The translations under genes were made by a program, and so were the position numbers. 55,000 nucleotides of DNA. Origin: Anaeromyces robustus. Taxonomy: Eukaryota; Neocallimastigomycota; Neocallimastigomycetes; Neocallimastigales; Neocallimastigaceae. Below the pieces are notes generated by a model that did not search any database, was not told the DNA's origin, and saw only the letters and a list, made by a program, of their open reading frames with translations. The stretch spans positions 1 through 55,000 of the forward strand of contig MCFG01000114.1 in NCBI GenBank assembly GCA_002104895.1, written 5' to 3'. Position 1 is the stretch's first letter. Each line of letters begins with the position of its first letter. This document shows, one piece after another, positions 19,701 through 29,519 of this stretch.

Positions 19701-22700
19701 ATCTAAAAATAAATTACAAATTTCTATTGAATTTTTGTTATTATCAATTTCGGATAGAATCATAAAATATTTATCAATATATTTATCTTTTTTATGATCA
19801 TGCCATATCTTAAACATTAATAAAATATTCGCGTTTCCAATTAAAGATGGATATTGATTAAATATTTTTTCATTGAAATTTTTAGATATATATATGTTTG
19901 AAAGTAATGCATGGCAGTCTTGGTATGTTTTTATATCATGATATTTAATTTCCTTTTCTTCATTAATATCATTTTCATTATTTATATTTTGATCCATAAT
20001 TTCTTCTATTGTTTTTATTTCACTTGCCATGATAGTATTATAAATATTTTTAATTTTTAATTTTTTTGTTTTTTCGTTATGATAATAGTCGATAAACTGG
20101 TGAAGTTCAAAAGAAATGGATTTTATTTCCATATTTTTAATATCCGATAGAGTAAAATTATAAAATTCCAAAAATAGTAAAGTAATATCAAATTTACCAA
20201 ATTTTATTGATTGTTGTATAGGAGATAGATTACTATTATTTTTAATAAAATCTTTACTATTTCTATTGATAAAAGGTAGGAATAAGGCTACAAGAGATAA
20301 TAAACCATATTCAGAAGCAATATGTAAAGGAGTATCTCCATTTTTATTTTTTGTTTCAAGTAATGATACAATATATTTTTTTTGTAATTTAGATAAAATT
20401 TCCTTTGCACAGGCTACACTTTTGGAATAGCAACATAAATGTAAAACATTATCTCCATTTTTATTTTGTGCCTTTATATTGATATCTGAATAAATAAATA
20501 AATTAATCATACTTGGGTTATCATTGATGCAACTTACCATTAATAAATTATTCATGTCTTCATCCGAAATGGTGTTGAATTGATAAATAGAATTAGAAAT
20601 GATATAGTTTTTTACATATTCCTCAGCATTTACATTTTTAATCAAGGAGATCAAGTGAGAATTATTATAACTGTTTTTCATGATGAACGGAGAATTTAAA
20701 ACATATTCAATGATTTTTTTATTACCGTATTCAAGAGCAATAGTAATGGCATCAGAATTTCTAGAATTCTTAATAAAAGGATTAGCACCATAATGTAATA
20801 GTAATTTAAAAATTTCTACAGAAGAAGATTTTGCAGCGCAAAGAATTGGCGTTGAATAAGAATTAAATTTATTTAGCATTTGTTTATTTTCTATTGAAAC
20901 GATTTGTTGATTCACATCATAATTTAAATATTCAACTAAATATCTTACGGTATTCGTATGATGATGGTAACTAGCCTCATGAATGCCAGAGGTATTAATA
21001 GAATATTTTTCTATGATTTCCGATGGATATACCAATGACATTAAGAATAAACCCGTATTACATCCTATTCTTGAAGCCAAAATATAGGAAGTTTCGCCTT
21101 TTCGATTTTGAAGTAATATGTTGGAAGGTTTTTGTGAAATAATTTCAAGAGCAACTTCATAAAATATTTTTAATTTTTCATCATAACTACTATTTAACAT
21201 TTTTTCTTTAAATAATAAATGTAAATAGGAGTCGCCATCGTTATTACAAATTCCAAAGTTTACCTTGAACTTATTTATTATTTTTTGTGCATTTACTATA
21301 TTTTTATTTTTAATCATATTCATCAGTAATGTATCGCCTTCAACATTTTGTTCATCAATATTTATTTTTTCGGAATGCATTTGGAATATATGATCAAAAT
21401 TTATGAATTCGGTACTCTTGGATAAAATAAAGAATATATTTTCATTATTAGTATTGGAATAATCATAGATATATTCATATTTCTTCAAGATTTCATTTAG
21501 ATCAATTTGAATACTCTTAAGAAATGGTACTTCATTAAATTGAGTAATAATAATGTCAAGACAACATAAAATATAATTTGCTTTCTTTTTCCGGTCAAAA
21601 GGCAATGAATCAAAATATTCAAATATTAATGATAAATTAGTTTCAAAATCAATCGTCGGCAAAATGTAATGGAAAGCAGAATGTTGTTGATCATCTTTAA
21701 CGAAAAAGTAATCAGCAAAGGAATTTGGAAGGCATTTCAAAGCCCAAAAATTATTTGTTTTACAAATAAGATGCGTTAAAAATGTCTTTTCCTTTGTTAG
21801 TTCTGATAATCCAATATTTATTTGTTTTAATAACATCTTTAATTTTTTTTGTTTTAATGGCTCAATTAATGTTTCTTTTGTAGTCAGTAATTCTTCTATA
21901 GATGTCAATAGTTGGCAGTATTGATCTTTTTTAAATTCTTGGGGGTAAAATTCTGCTAATACGGAAATATTATCTTCTCTTTGTTTTCCTAATTCTTTTA
22001 ACGATCTCCTGCTTTTTGGTGATAAAATTGGTTGAAGTCTAAGCATTTCTCTAAACACACTTGGACGACAGTATTGAATAGCCTTAGAAAGATCAATGGT
22101 AGAGCGATCAATACAATTAAAATATTTTAATAAAATATTAAATGTAGTTGAGGTTATCTTTGGTGTTTCGCATAAGGAAAGAATGGACAATTGAACTGTT
22201 TTAAATTTAGGTAATTCTAATATTTCTTGTAAATCTGATAATATATTTATTTTTTCCTGTATAACTGCTTCGCAAACCAACTTACTTAAAATGGCATTCA
22301 ATCTTTCGTCTACTTTATCAATTAAATTAAATATAAAAGATAACATGTTATTATCATTTGATTTAATACACCAGTCAAATATTGTAATTCCATCATAAAT
22401 GTTTTTATGACATTCATACAAATCACATCCATAGCCAATGGCTTCTTTAATCCAATCCTGTAATCCGTATTTTCCAATGAATGGCATGAGTGGATATTTC
22501 TTAAAATCTACTAATTGAGATAAATATTTAATAGATTCCTTACTTCTTCCGAGGCAGGCAGCATTAATAATTTTAATACAAATATGGTTATCTTTAAAGG
22601 GAAGTGCCTCTTTATTGGATGAAATAATATTTTCAATTTCTTTAAAGTTTCTATCCTTTAATAGTTGTACTAAGTATTCTACTTTATCATATCTTTTAGG

Positions 22701-23963
22701 ATGAGTCGTGTTGAACGAATGCTTTTTAATTAAATTTTTAAGTAATTTCTTGTTATGCATTTTATATTCAGGAAGTTGCTGATAGCAATCCAGTCTACCA
22801 GAATAAATCGCTAAATCATAACAGGTATAGCCATAACCATCCATAATAGATGGATTAGCCCTATGTTTCAGTAAATATTTAGTACATAAAATTGAAGAAC
22901 AGGATGAAAGGTGAAGAGGTGTTTTACCATCCAGTCTTTGCATATTGATATAAGAAATAGCATTGTCTGTTATACTTTTTAAGGTTTCAAAATTCGCGTT
23001 TTGACATATTAGATGTAAAGGGGTATTGCCATCCTTTTTATCCTTAGCATCTATTTTTCCATTGAGTTGAATGATTCTTTGAGCAATTTTTGGCATATTA
23101 TATTCACAAGCATAGTGTAGGTATGTTTTTAAAAGTTCATTTGTGTGATTAATACTTCCAATTTTACCAGGATAGTTTAATAATAAATGAATCATAGACT
23201 CATCCCTATTTAAAAATGCCATTAAAAGAGGAGTGATACTGTTATAGGATGGTGATGCAAAATTCGAATAGCCCAATTTTATTAATTTTGAAACCATAAT
23301 TTGATTACCCATTGTAACAGAAATTAATTCCGGTCTAATTCCAGAATATGAAATTGAGTTTAAATCGGATGGTCTAATAGATGGATAGTCACCTAACAAA
23401 GCTTTAAAATGACCTTTTGAAAAACCACAAAAATCTTTAACAGATATGTCTTTCTTTTTTAAGGTGGAAACTATTAATTGCTTTTTATTGTTGTCATAAT
23501 TCACTTTAACCAAATTATTTAATGATTCACCGTGGACAGAAGAGTTTATTAATTTAGATGAAATACAGTAATAATCCTCATTAGTGTTGTTAATGAGCTT
23601 GTCATACCTGTCTGAGTTAATATTCTCTTCAAGTAATATTAAATTTTTATTTAATTTTACACGACATCCTCCACGCGTTTCTATTTTTGATACCACCGAA
23701 GGCGATAAATCAAAATATAACGATTGCAATGACAATGGATACTGAAATTTTAATATATCCAACAATATTTCACTTAAATTATCCAGAGCAGTATAATTTT
23801 CCAAATCCCGATATAATTTGAATTTATCATCTTTTAATTTTAATTCATATTTTTTCAATTTCGTTAATTTAAGTTTCTCTTCTAAATCCGTGTTATAAGA
23901 CTTTATCTCATCATCATATACTTTCATAAATATTTCTTCAATTTCATTTTCACCGTTTAACAT
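16800..23963 (-). CDS. Ankyrin-repeat protein with C-terminal SecA-type helicase/translocase
   Basis: A 2387-aa intron-free frame. Ankyrin repeats are clear near residues 240-400 (DGNTPLHLICQNAN, DGKTPLHLSS) and 1030-1240 (HYGANPF, NGDTPLHIASEYG); helical repeat-like sequence lies between. The C-terminal third is a SecA DEAD motor: Walker A KTGEGKS at 1783-1789; Walker B VDECD at 1894-1898; FGLTGT near 2052, as in SecA; STNAAGRGTD at 2168-2177; QGIGRAGRQGQPG at 2206-2218. The bacterial C-terminal zinc tail is not evident. In bacteria SecA drives preproteins through SecYEG; here the substrate and site are unknown, and I see no signal or transit peptide. The ATG at 23961-23963 is the first Met after an in-frame TAA (24105-24107). 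The frame stays open 47 codons upstream of it with coiled-coil-like Lys/Glu sequence, so the start is probably secondary and the ancestral protein was longer. Alternatives: a functional shortened gene, or the 3' part of a decaying gene. Confidence 0.88.
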   Translation of the reverse strand: MLNGENEIEEIFMKVYDDEIKSYNTDLEEKLKLTKLKKYELKLKDDKFKLYRDLENYTALDNLSEILLDILKFQYPLSLQSLYFDLSPSVVSKIETRGGCRVKLNKNLILLEENINSDRYDKLINNTNEDYYCISSKLINSSVHGESLNNLVKVNYDNNKKQLIVSTLKKKDISVKDFCGFSKGHFKALLGDYPSIRPSDLNSISYSGIRPELISVTMGNQIMVSKLIKLGYSNFASPSYNSITPLLMAFLNRDESMIHLLLNYPGKIGSINHTNELLKTYLHYACEYNMPKIAQRIIQLNGKIDAKDKKDGNTPLHLICQNANFETLKSITDNAISYINMQRLDGKTPLHLSSCSSILCTKYLLKHRANPSIMDGYGYTCYDLAIYSGRLDCYQQLPEYKMHNKKLLKNLIKKHSFNTTHPKRYDKVEYLVQLLKDRNFKEIENIISSNKEALPFKDNHICIKIINAACLGRSKESIKYLSQLVDFKKYPLMPFIGKYGLQDWIKEAIGYGCDLYECHKNIYDGITIFDWCIKSNDNNMLSFIFNLIDKVDERLNAILSKLVCEAVIQEKINILSDLQEILELPKFKTVQLSILSLCETPKITSTTFNILLKYFNCIDRSTIDLSKAIQYCRPSVFREMLRLQPILSPKSRRSLKELGKQREDNISVLAEFYPQEFKKDQYCQLLTSIEELLTTKETLIEPLKQKKLKMLLKQINIGLSELTKEKTFLTHLICKTNNFWALKCLPNSFADYFFVKDDQQHSAFHYILPTIDFETNLSLIFEYFDSLPFDRKKKANYILCCLDIIITQFNEVPFLKSIQIDLNEILKKYEYIYDYSNTNNENIFFILSKSTEFINFDHIFQMHSEKINIDEQNVEGDTLLMNMIKNKNIVNAQKIINKFKVNFGICNNDGDSYLHLLFKEKMLNSSYDEKLKIFYEVALEIISQKPSNILLQNRKGETSYILASRIGCNTGLFLMSLVYPSEIIEKYSINTSGIHEASYHHHTNTVRYLVEYLNYDVNQQIVSIENKQMLNKFNSYSTPILCAAKSSSVEIFKLLLHYGANPFIKNSRNSDAITIALEYGNKKIIEYVLNSPFIMKNSYNNSHLISLIKNVNAEEYVKNYIISNSIYQFNTISDEDMNNLLMVSCINDNPSMINLFIYSDINIKAQNKNGDNVLHLCCYSKSVACAKEILSKLQKKYIVSLLETKNKNGDTPLHIASEYGLLSLVALFLPFINRNSKDFIKNNSNLSPIQQSIKFGKFDITLLFLEFYNFTLSDIKNMEIKSISFELHQFIDYYHNEKTKKLKIKNIYNTIMASEIKTIEEIMDQNINNENDINEEKEIKYHDIKTYQDCHALLSNIYISKNFNEKIFNQYPSLIGNANILLMFKIWHDHKKDKYIDKYFMILSEIDNNKNSIEICNLFLDYILIKESMNDLETILNEMYNSVLFCNYYQNSHYFVQIIHSVMISYLESKIEIHVLDLMSTIKSFRKLIESDPISILEHIKSMKFNIPPYQFIKNLLKMCKRNHQMKLIQIKYANSIPPLLLEEVDELIEKYPIIHKSIYSILPIDQFIKYILTLKNIDPLSLDISLECDQYIKTSQNLNIDEKIIIFESMKKMLEKTSVITKDLFSFVKSAELYILKFRDGNNIKQLIHRFSSFHEVILKLNELNELPKFNFNHYDDQLDLILSKIEFYDNPLLKKIAQYFNLFYIKYSTNKNFGELGRQLGQEFRKSPTIMNMAKLLAILVRGFEEVMPFTPYLIQVLAIGSFLIHYTKENKNHGRIAQIKTGEGKSMIIAMLALSNALTGYFVDVITSTHYLAERDQVKFKKLFSLFGVSSSHITKQNPLKEDYNGIILYGINTDFEFTLLRERIFLQNKWRTQPLDQNHLVQRKYHVSIVDECDNLFLDTALNSARIAYPSNDHFNWVYEPIFKYVKNAFNPNVNEIRQILSEFEGGIHQKELIQITDEKIQQWLNGAKIAIRKTINKDYIVGSNEELQKSEVQIISSDTGRTQYGSRWCGSIHEFVEVKEGLIPEEESCVIGSISHPTYFQNYQTIFGLTGTVGEEIEKNEIQKIYDVELYHLPRNFKEKLIIENPEVLETKELKYQRIIKLIKENRLRQPILIILESIQESIEFSNRVREQGYPTFVLNDVQKEKEEYILEKAGDIGNILISTNAAGRGTDIILSQRTIQVGGLYVILGFFPRNSRIEYQGIGRAGRQGQPGKAKIVFSRDESFVKNLTTFRFSRIPQIEEDIIKYYYHTRNSFIKEESEHRITYTNIEKIYYSILCDFFDFKQLLLDLCKKPEVKNIMGSEMEPYSKFLMNHIDQLWANYYSEMVYERKISIIDTKENLFTSFLEYFLKELEIIQSHDSHYKNFGKTIFIEIIERIKNEH

Positions 23964-24107
23964 AAATTGATTCGATTTTTTTAAATTATCTATTTCTTCC
24001 TTCTTTTCCTTTTCCCATATTTTTTTAAATCTTTTAATTTTTTCATAATGCTCTTTAACTATTCGCTTTTTTTCCTTCTCTACTAGTAAATTATAGGTCT
24101 CTAGTTA

Positions 24108-24197
24108 TTTATTTACTTGTTTACTTAATTCTTTAAACGTCTTACAATATAATAAGTTTTCCCAATTGAAACTATTATTAATATCTTTGTAATGATA
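24108..24197 (-). pseudogene. Protein-like segment trapped between two in-frame TAA codons
   Basis: In the same reading frame as the ORFs on both sides, about 30 codons between the stops at 24198-24200 and 24105-24107 have ordinary protein composition (for example NWENLLYCKTFKEL), unlike local noncoding DNA. This supports one former reading frame across 16800-24880 that was interrupted by two TAA codons. Confidence 0.7.
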
Positions 24198-24815
24198 TTA
24201 TTGTTCTATTGTTGCATTAATAGCATTACTCAAATCTTTACAGGAGTTTTGAAGTTTATGACCTACTAAAGTATATGCAGTAGTTGTAAACGTTTTAATG
24301 ACATAGTAAATATTTAAATCATCATCACTAGTAATATCTACTAAATAGGCATTTTCACCAAGTAATTTTTTTATTTTTTTATTCATATATATAGTTATTT
24401 CTTTTTCAATTAACCTATTATTTTTTTCCATCAATTCTAAATTACATTCTAATTCTAAAAATTGGATACTAATAAGAGTATTTAATATTTTCTTTTGACT
24501 TTCTGATAACATATTCATTAGCTCTTTCATTGTGAAAGAAACTTCTACTTTTATCGTTTTTTTAACTGGTAATGGTGGAAATATATGAGGAATATTTGCT
24601 ATGTACTTATTTTTGTTTTTAATTAAAGTATCTGATAGGTCAGGAAATAATCCACAGGCTTGAATATTTGGTAAATAATGTATACAAAAGGTAATGATGT
24701 TAAGTAGTTCAAAGTACGGTTTTAAGGATGGAACCGAATTCATGTATTTTTTTATCCATAATGTCATTAATTTATGTACCTTTTCATTATCCTCTATTAT
24801 TTTTTGTTTATTCAT
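24198..24815 (-). pseudogene. 205-codon middle fragment of the SecA/ankyrin gene
   Basis: An open frame from ATG 24813-24815 to TAA 24198-24200. It is helical, with paired Lys/Glu-rich segments and a short hydrophobic stretch (LLNIITFCIHYLPNI). It shares frame with the 2387-aa ORF downstream. Coding-like sequence also extends upstream of its Met to about 24890, where it overlaps the end of the 399-aa ORF in a different frame. Read together, it is most simply the middle of one long gene. I do not recognise a named domain. If it were expressed alone it would be a 205-aa soluble protein. Confidence 0.65.
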
Positions 24816-24865
24816 ATCGTAGGTGGCACTTGCTTTAAAATCTGGAGAGATATCTATATCATATT

Positions 24866-26065
24866 CTACATCGTAGCAGGTAAAATTAGATCTTTATGAT
24901 ATTTTATATGATTTCTCATTTTACCAATAATTCTAAATGCAGAAGAAAATATTCGTTTTTTAGTAAATTCTGTAGATTTCATATCATTTAAAGATTTATA
25001 GTGAATTTTATTTTTATCCCCATGGACTGATACCAAGTACATTTTCATATTATAGAAATTTTCATCTAAATAGAGTTTATCCGTATTTTTAGTCTTTTGC
25101 CATTCATATACAAATTCTTCTTTAAAAAATCCTCCATTCACATAACATTTTAGATAATAGTCCAGCATCGTTAATATACATCCCACAAGAGTATGTTTGT
25201 AGTATTCATCCATAATAGGATATAATAATCCTTCTTTATTAAAGTTTAATGAAATAAAAGGTAATTTTTTATCCACTAAATATCCTACCGATAATTCGTA
25301 GAGTATAGTTGAAAAGACTTGTTCCATATTATTTATTTTCTGTCCATTGATTAATAGTTTATGATTAAGTAAATTTAAAATTTCTTGTTCCGTTTCTGTA
25401 GAATATTTTTTAAAAGAAATGTATAATTTATTATAAAAACAAAAATTATTTTTAAATTCTGGTATAATTCTTAGAATGACAAATTCTACTCCTCCAGTAT
25501 CTCCGTGTCCGGTTAACCCAGATGAAGTCGTTGATTTATTTCCAAAATAATGAGTAAAAGTGTCGTAACAAATATTTCCAACTTTTTCCCCAATTAATGA
25601 ACCCATGAGGCCACCAGCTAAACCACCAATTATATATCCAGCTGCTGATCCCGCTGGACCACCTATTAATCCTATAGATGCACCAATATCGGCACCAGCT
25701 TTTCCATAAATTAATCCATAGGCCAAACTACCAACCTCGCCAGAAGCTTTTTTATAATTTCCATCTTTTATATTATTATAAACAGATTCTCCTGAAATAA
25801 GAAGAGAAATATTATTATTTACTTTAGCTATTTTACCTAAATTAGTTCTTATATGACGTGGAATTTTACCAGGATAGAATTTTTGCATTTTCACATACTG
25901 ATTTCCTTGAAATCCATTAGTTGATAATTTAAAAGAGCCAAGATTTTGATTGCCAGCAACATTATATCCATAAGATGTATTTGCACTACTTAATACATGA
26001 TTTACTGAGTCAAAAGCATTTTTAAAATAACTTTTATTATTTTCACTATTAACCTTTTTTCCCAT
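24866..26065 (-). CDS. 399-aa glycine-zipper protein, N-terminal piece of the SecA/ankyrin gene
   Basis: Starts at ATG 26063-26065 and ends at TAG 24866-24868. Residues 1-110 are polar. Residues 111-163 form two hydrophobic Gly-rich helices with G-x-x-x-G spacing (GKAGADIGAS, AAGYIIGGLAGGLMG), a glycine-zipper hairpin of the sort seen in membrane-inserting proteins. Residues about 190-399 form a mixed alpha/beta globular region (GYLVDKKLPFISL, LTMLDYYLKCYVNGGFF) of no family I can name with certainty. The frame ends just after an A4/T4 tract at 24882-24885; one extra base there would place it in frame with the following 205-codon ORF. It could therefore be the N-terminus of the giant protein, or a standalone membrane-active protein after gene breakage. 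A four-copy tandem repeat lies directly upstream of the ATG. Confidence 0.7.
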   Translation of the reverse strand: MGKKVNSENNKSYFKNAFDSVNHVLSSANTSYGYNVAGNQNLGSFKLSTNGFQGNQYVKMQKFYPGKIPRHIRTNLGKIAKVNNNISLLISGESVYNNIKDGNYKKASGEVGSLAYGLIYGKAGADIGASIGLIGGPAGSAAGYIIGGLAGGLMGSLIGEKVGNICYDTFTHYFGNKSTTSSGLTGHGDTGGVEFVILRIIPEFKNNFCFYNKLYISFKKYSTETEQEILNLLNHKLLINGQKINNMEQVFSTILYELSVGYLVDKKLPFISLNFNKEGLLYPIMDEYYKHTLVGCILTMLDYYLKCYVNGGFFKEEFVYEWQKTKNTDKLYLDENFYNMKMYLVSVHGDKNKIHYKSLNDMKSTEFTKKRIFSSAFRIIGKMRNHIKYHKDLILPATM

Positions 26066-26081
26066 TTTGATAATAATAAAA

Positions 26082-26236
26082 GGTTATACTTTAAGTTATT
26101 ATCTAAAAAAAAAAAAAAAAAACAGGTTATACTTTAAGTTATTATCTAAAAAAAAAAAAAACAGGTTATACTTTAAGTTATTATCTAAAAAAAAAAAAAA
26201 GGTTATACTTTAAGTTATTATCTAAAAAAAAAAAAA
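26082..26236 (-). repeat. Four-copy leader repeat abutting the glycine-zipper ATG
   Basis: The 23-base core GGTTATACTTTAAGTTATTA(TCT) occurs four times on the plus strand, each followed by an A tract of 13-19, starting 16 bases upstream of the minus-strand ATG. In the transcript direction these would be T tracts alternating with AGATAATAACTTAAAG cores, in the promoter or 5' leader. Core copies are identical; only the homopolymer length varies. Confidence 0.9.
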
Positions 26237-26331
26237 AAGGTTTTTTATAAAAATATTTATTATGAATTTTAATTTTATGGGTTAATAATAAATATTAAAA
26301 AAAATATTTTATTATAAAAAATAGACATTTA

Positions 26332-26379
<48 letters not shown>

Positions 26380-26582
26380 AAATATTAATATATTATTATT
26401 TTTATTATTTTTAAAATTATTATAAAAAAAATTTAAATGATAGTCTACATATTAAAACAATTTATTATAATTATATTTTATAATTTTTAAATGTTTTTAT
26501 TTTAATTAATCATAATATCTTAAGGTTTAAATAATAAAAATTCTTGTATGATAAAATATAAAATAAAGAAAAGTCATAGATT
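26237..26582. other. Spacer between leader repeat and right flanking repeat
   Basis: Poly-A tract at about 26337-26372 and AT-rich sequence; no gene or further structure seen. Confidence 0.7.
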
Positions 26583-27045
26583 ATAATAAATATATATTGA
26601 AATATTTTTATAAATCAAATAAGAAATGAAATTAAATTAAATTTGATATTAAAAAACATTTGAATGAAATATTAAAATTATATAAATATAGTAAGTAATA
26701 CAATCAATCTTATTTTTGGATTTTGGTTGTACAATGTAAATCTTTTTAATTTAAAAAAAAAATAAATAAATAAATAAATAATTTTTTATTATTTATCTTT
26801 TCTTATTTATTTATTTAATATACATTAATAAATATATATTATATAAATGAATAAGAAAAGATTTATTTATTTATTATTTATTTATTTATTTATATATTTA
26901 TCTATTTATTTATTTATTCAGTTATTTATTTATTCAGTTATTTATTTATTCATTTATTATTCATTTATTATATATTATTATTTATATACTTAGTTGTTTA
27001 TTTACATATTTATTGATTTATTGATTTATTTATATATTTATATAT

Positions 27046-27076
<31 letters not shown>

Positions 27077-27640
27077 TTTTTTATTCAATACTAAATTAAT
27101 AGAAAATAAATAACAATTAAAGAATTTTCTATTAATTTTTTTTTATTAACTTTCTATTAAATGTTTTTATTAAATTACTATTATTATTTTTTTCTTTTGA
27201 ATGAATTAAATATATAAAATATAATAACAATAAATAAATGAGATTAGATGTTTTTTTTTATAATTATATATAATAGAGAGACTTATAATAATAAAAAATT
27301 ATGATAAATATATTTAATTTATTATTAATTAAATAAGAACATGTTTTATTAAAATAAACAATAATAATTTTTAGCATAAATAAATACCATATTATTTTTT
27401 ATATTATATTATATTCATATTTAAATATTTCATAAAAATATCATACATTAATAATATTTTTTTTTCTAATTCCAATATTATCATATTTTAATGAGAAATC
27501 TATTTTACTAACACAAAGCATTTAATTTAATAATATGAGGAAAAAAAAATGATAAAAGAAATAGTTAGCCTTTTTAAAATTTAAATATTATTTTATTGTC
27601 AAAAATAATAGACACTTTTTCCATTAAAATACACATAATA
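26583..27640. repeat. Long direct repeat, copy 2 (right flank of accessory block)
   Basis: Same orientation and block order as 13798-15121. A segment at 27215-27317 is the reverse complement of 14621-14720 (GAGATTAGATG.. here, CATCTAATCTC there), and 27094-27119 is the reverse complement of 14526-14551. Only one arm of the 47-bp palindrome remains. No open frame. Confidence 0.8.
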
Positions 27641-28178
27641 AAAAAAAAAAAAAATAAGATTTTTTAAGTTCATTGATTTATTTAATTATAATAACTATAA
27701 TAAAAATTTACTATATAATTTTATACAAATAACAAGAAATATTGATCATTGATTAATAAATAATAAAAATTGATCATTAATAATTTTTAAATATAGATAT
27801 ACTTCCATTTTTTTTTGTAGAAAAAGAAAACTTTTCCTGTATAAATTCTAAATATAAATTTAAATAAATGGATCTATCATTCTTATTGTTTGTATGTATA
27901 TATATATATATATAAATCAATAATTTATAATAAAATATATAGATAATTTTAATGTTTTTATTAATTTTTACTGTTATTTTTATTTTTATTATTATTATTA
28001 TTATTATTAATATTATTAATTATTATTTATTATTATTATTATTATTATTATAATTTAATCATTATTAACTATTAGTATTATTTGTAAAAATTATAATTTA
28101 TTTTTAATAGATAATAATTAATTATTTTATTATTATAAATATCCCCTGAAATGATTATTCTATTGTTGTTATTTTTTT

Positions 28179-28209
<31 letters not shown>

Positions 28210-28307
28210 AAGATTAAAAACTATTTGTTTTGTATTTTGTATTTTTTGCTTTTCCTTTTTTTTTTTTTTTTTTTTTTATTTGTTAATAATTAACAATATT
28301 TATATAA
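27641..28307. other. Gene-free spacer downstream of first membrane-protein gene
   Basis: AT-rich sequence with (ATT)n, poly-A/poly-T tracts near 28170-28280 and a short AT run; nothing else recognised. It would contain the 3' end of the membrane-protein transcript. Confidence 0.7.
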
Positions 28308-29073
28308 TTATTTCTTCTTATTATCTTTATTTAATTTACTATTAATGAATTTATTTTTCTTTTGATGAATTTTTGTGAAAATAATACCAAATATAATCCA
28401 GAAAATTATAACACAAACATAAATAATTATCCAATATTTATTAGAAGTATCCAAAAAATCGTATATCCAGTCCCCACTATTTTATTATAAATAATACAAT
28501 AAAAAAAAAAAAAAGGTTTATATATATATATATAAATATAATTTTTTTTTTTTTTTTCGTTAGTATGCAGTTTCATAAATATGATATAAGATTTTTTTTT
28601 TTTTTTTCTTATAAAATTATATATATGGTATATTTTAATAATATTATTAGTAGCATATATATAAATAAATATATATAGATATATGACTTAATACTTATTT
28701 TTTTATTACAAACTTACTATATAACATGATAAAATTGAGCATAAATAAGATATATGATACCAATACATGTCATTGGTATATAATGATTACGAGAAGTTGG
28801 AATAGTCGTTAAATACCAATCAATACCAATAAAAATACTTTGGAATAAATGTAAAATTAAATGTTGACAATAATTTAATATATTACATCTTGAAAAATCT
28901 AAAATAGGGTAAATCATAAACCAAAAAATAAATGAAACTAAAAATGCTAAAGGAACAATAGAATTATAAAATACATGAAGAGTAACATTTAAATTTTCAT
29001 TCTTAAACCTTTTTGGTAAAGTATTATTTAAATCCTTAATTTGTAGAACGATATTAATCTATTCCATTCAAAA

Positions 29074-29113
<40 letters not shown>

Positions 29114-29436
29114 TAATGTATAGATATTAATATAATTAATAATAATAATAATAATATAACAAAATATAATATAATAATTTAAATTTACAGTATTAAAGAT
29201 ATAATTTTTATAGATTCAATCATTATTAATTTATTCAATTTTTTTTATTGTTTTATTTTATTATTATATTTTATTTATTGTCCCACTAATTTATTTATTT
29301 ATAAATATATTTATTTATCTATTTAATTTTTAATATGGATAATTGATATTTACTAAATAAATTATTTTATTTTTGATAAATATTAATTACTAATATTTTT
29401 CTATTTATTTATTTATTTATTTATTTATTTATTCAC

Positions 29437-29519
<83 letters not shown>

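Noticed and set aside
24105-24200. In-frame TAA codons as sense codons (ciliate-type code, transfer from a rumen ciliate)
   Set aside because: The 2387-aa frame has no in-frame TAA or TAG over more than 7 kb, and all other genes use TAA or TAG as stops; gene decay is simpler.
26082-26236. CRISPR-like array
   Set aside because: Spacers are homopolymer A tracts, the repeat is not palindromic, there are no cas genes and the genome is eukaryotic.
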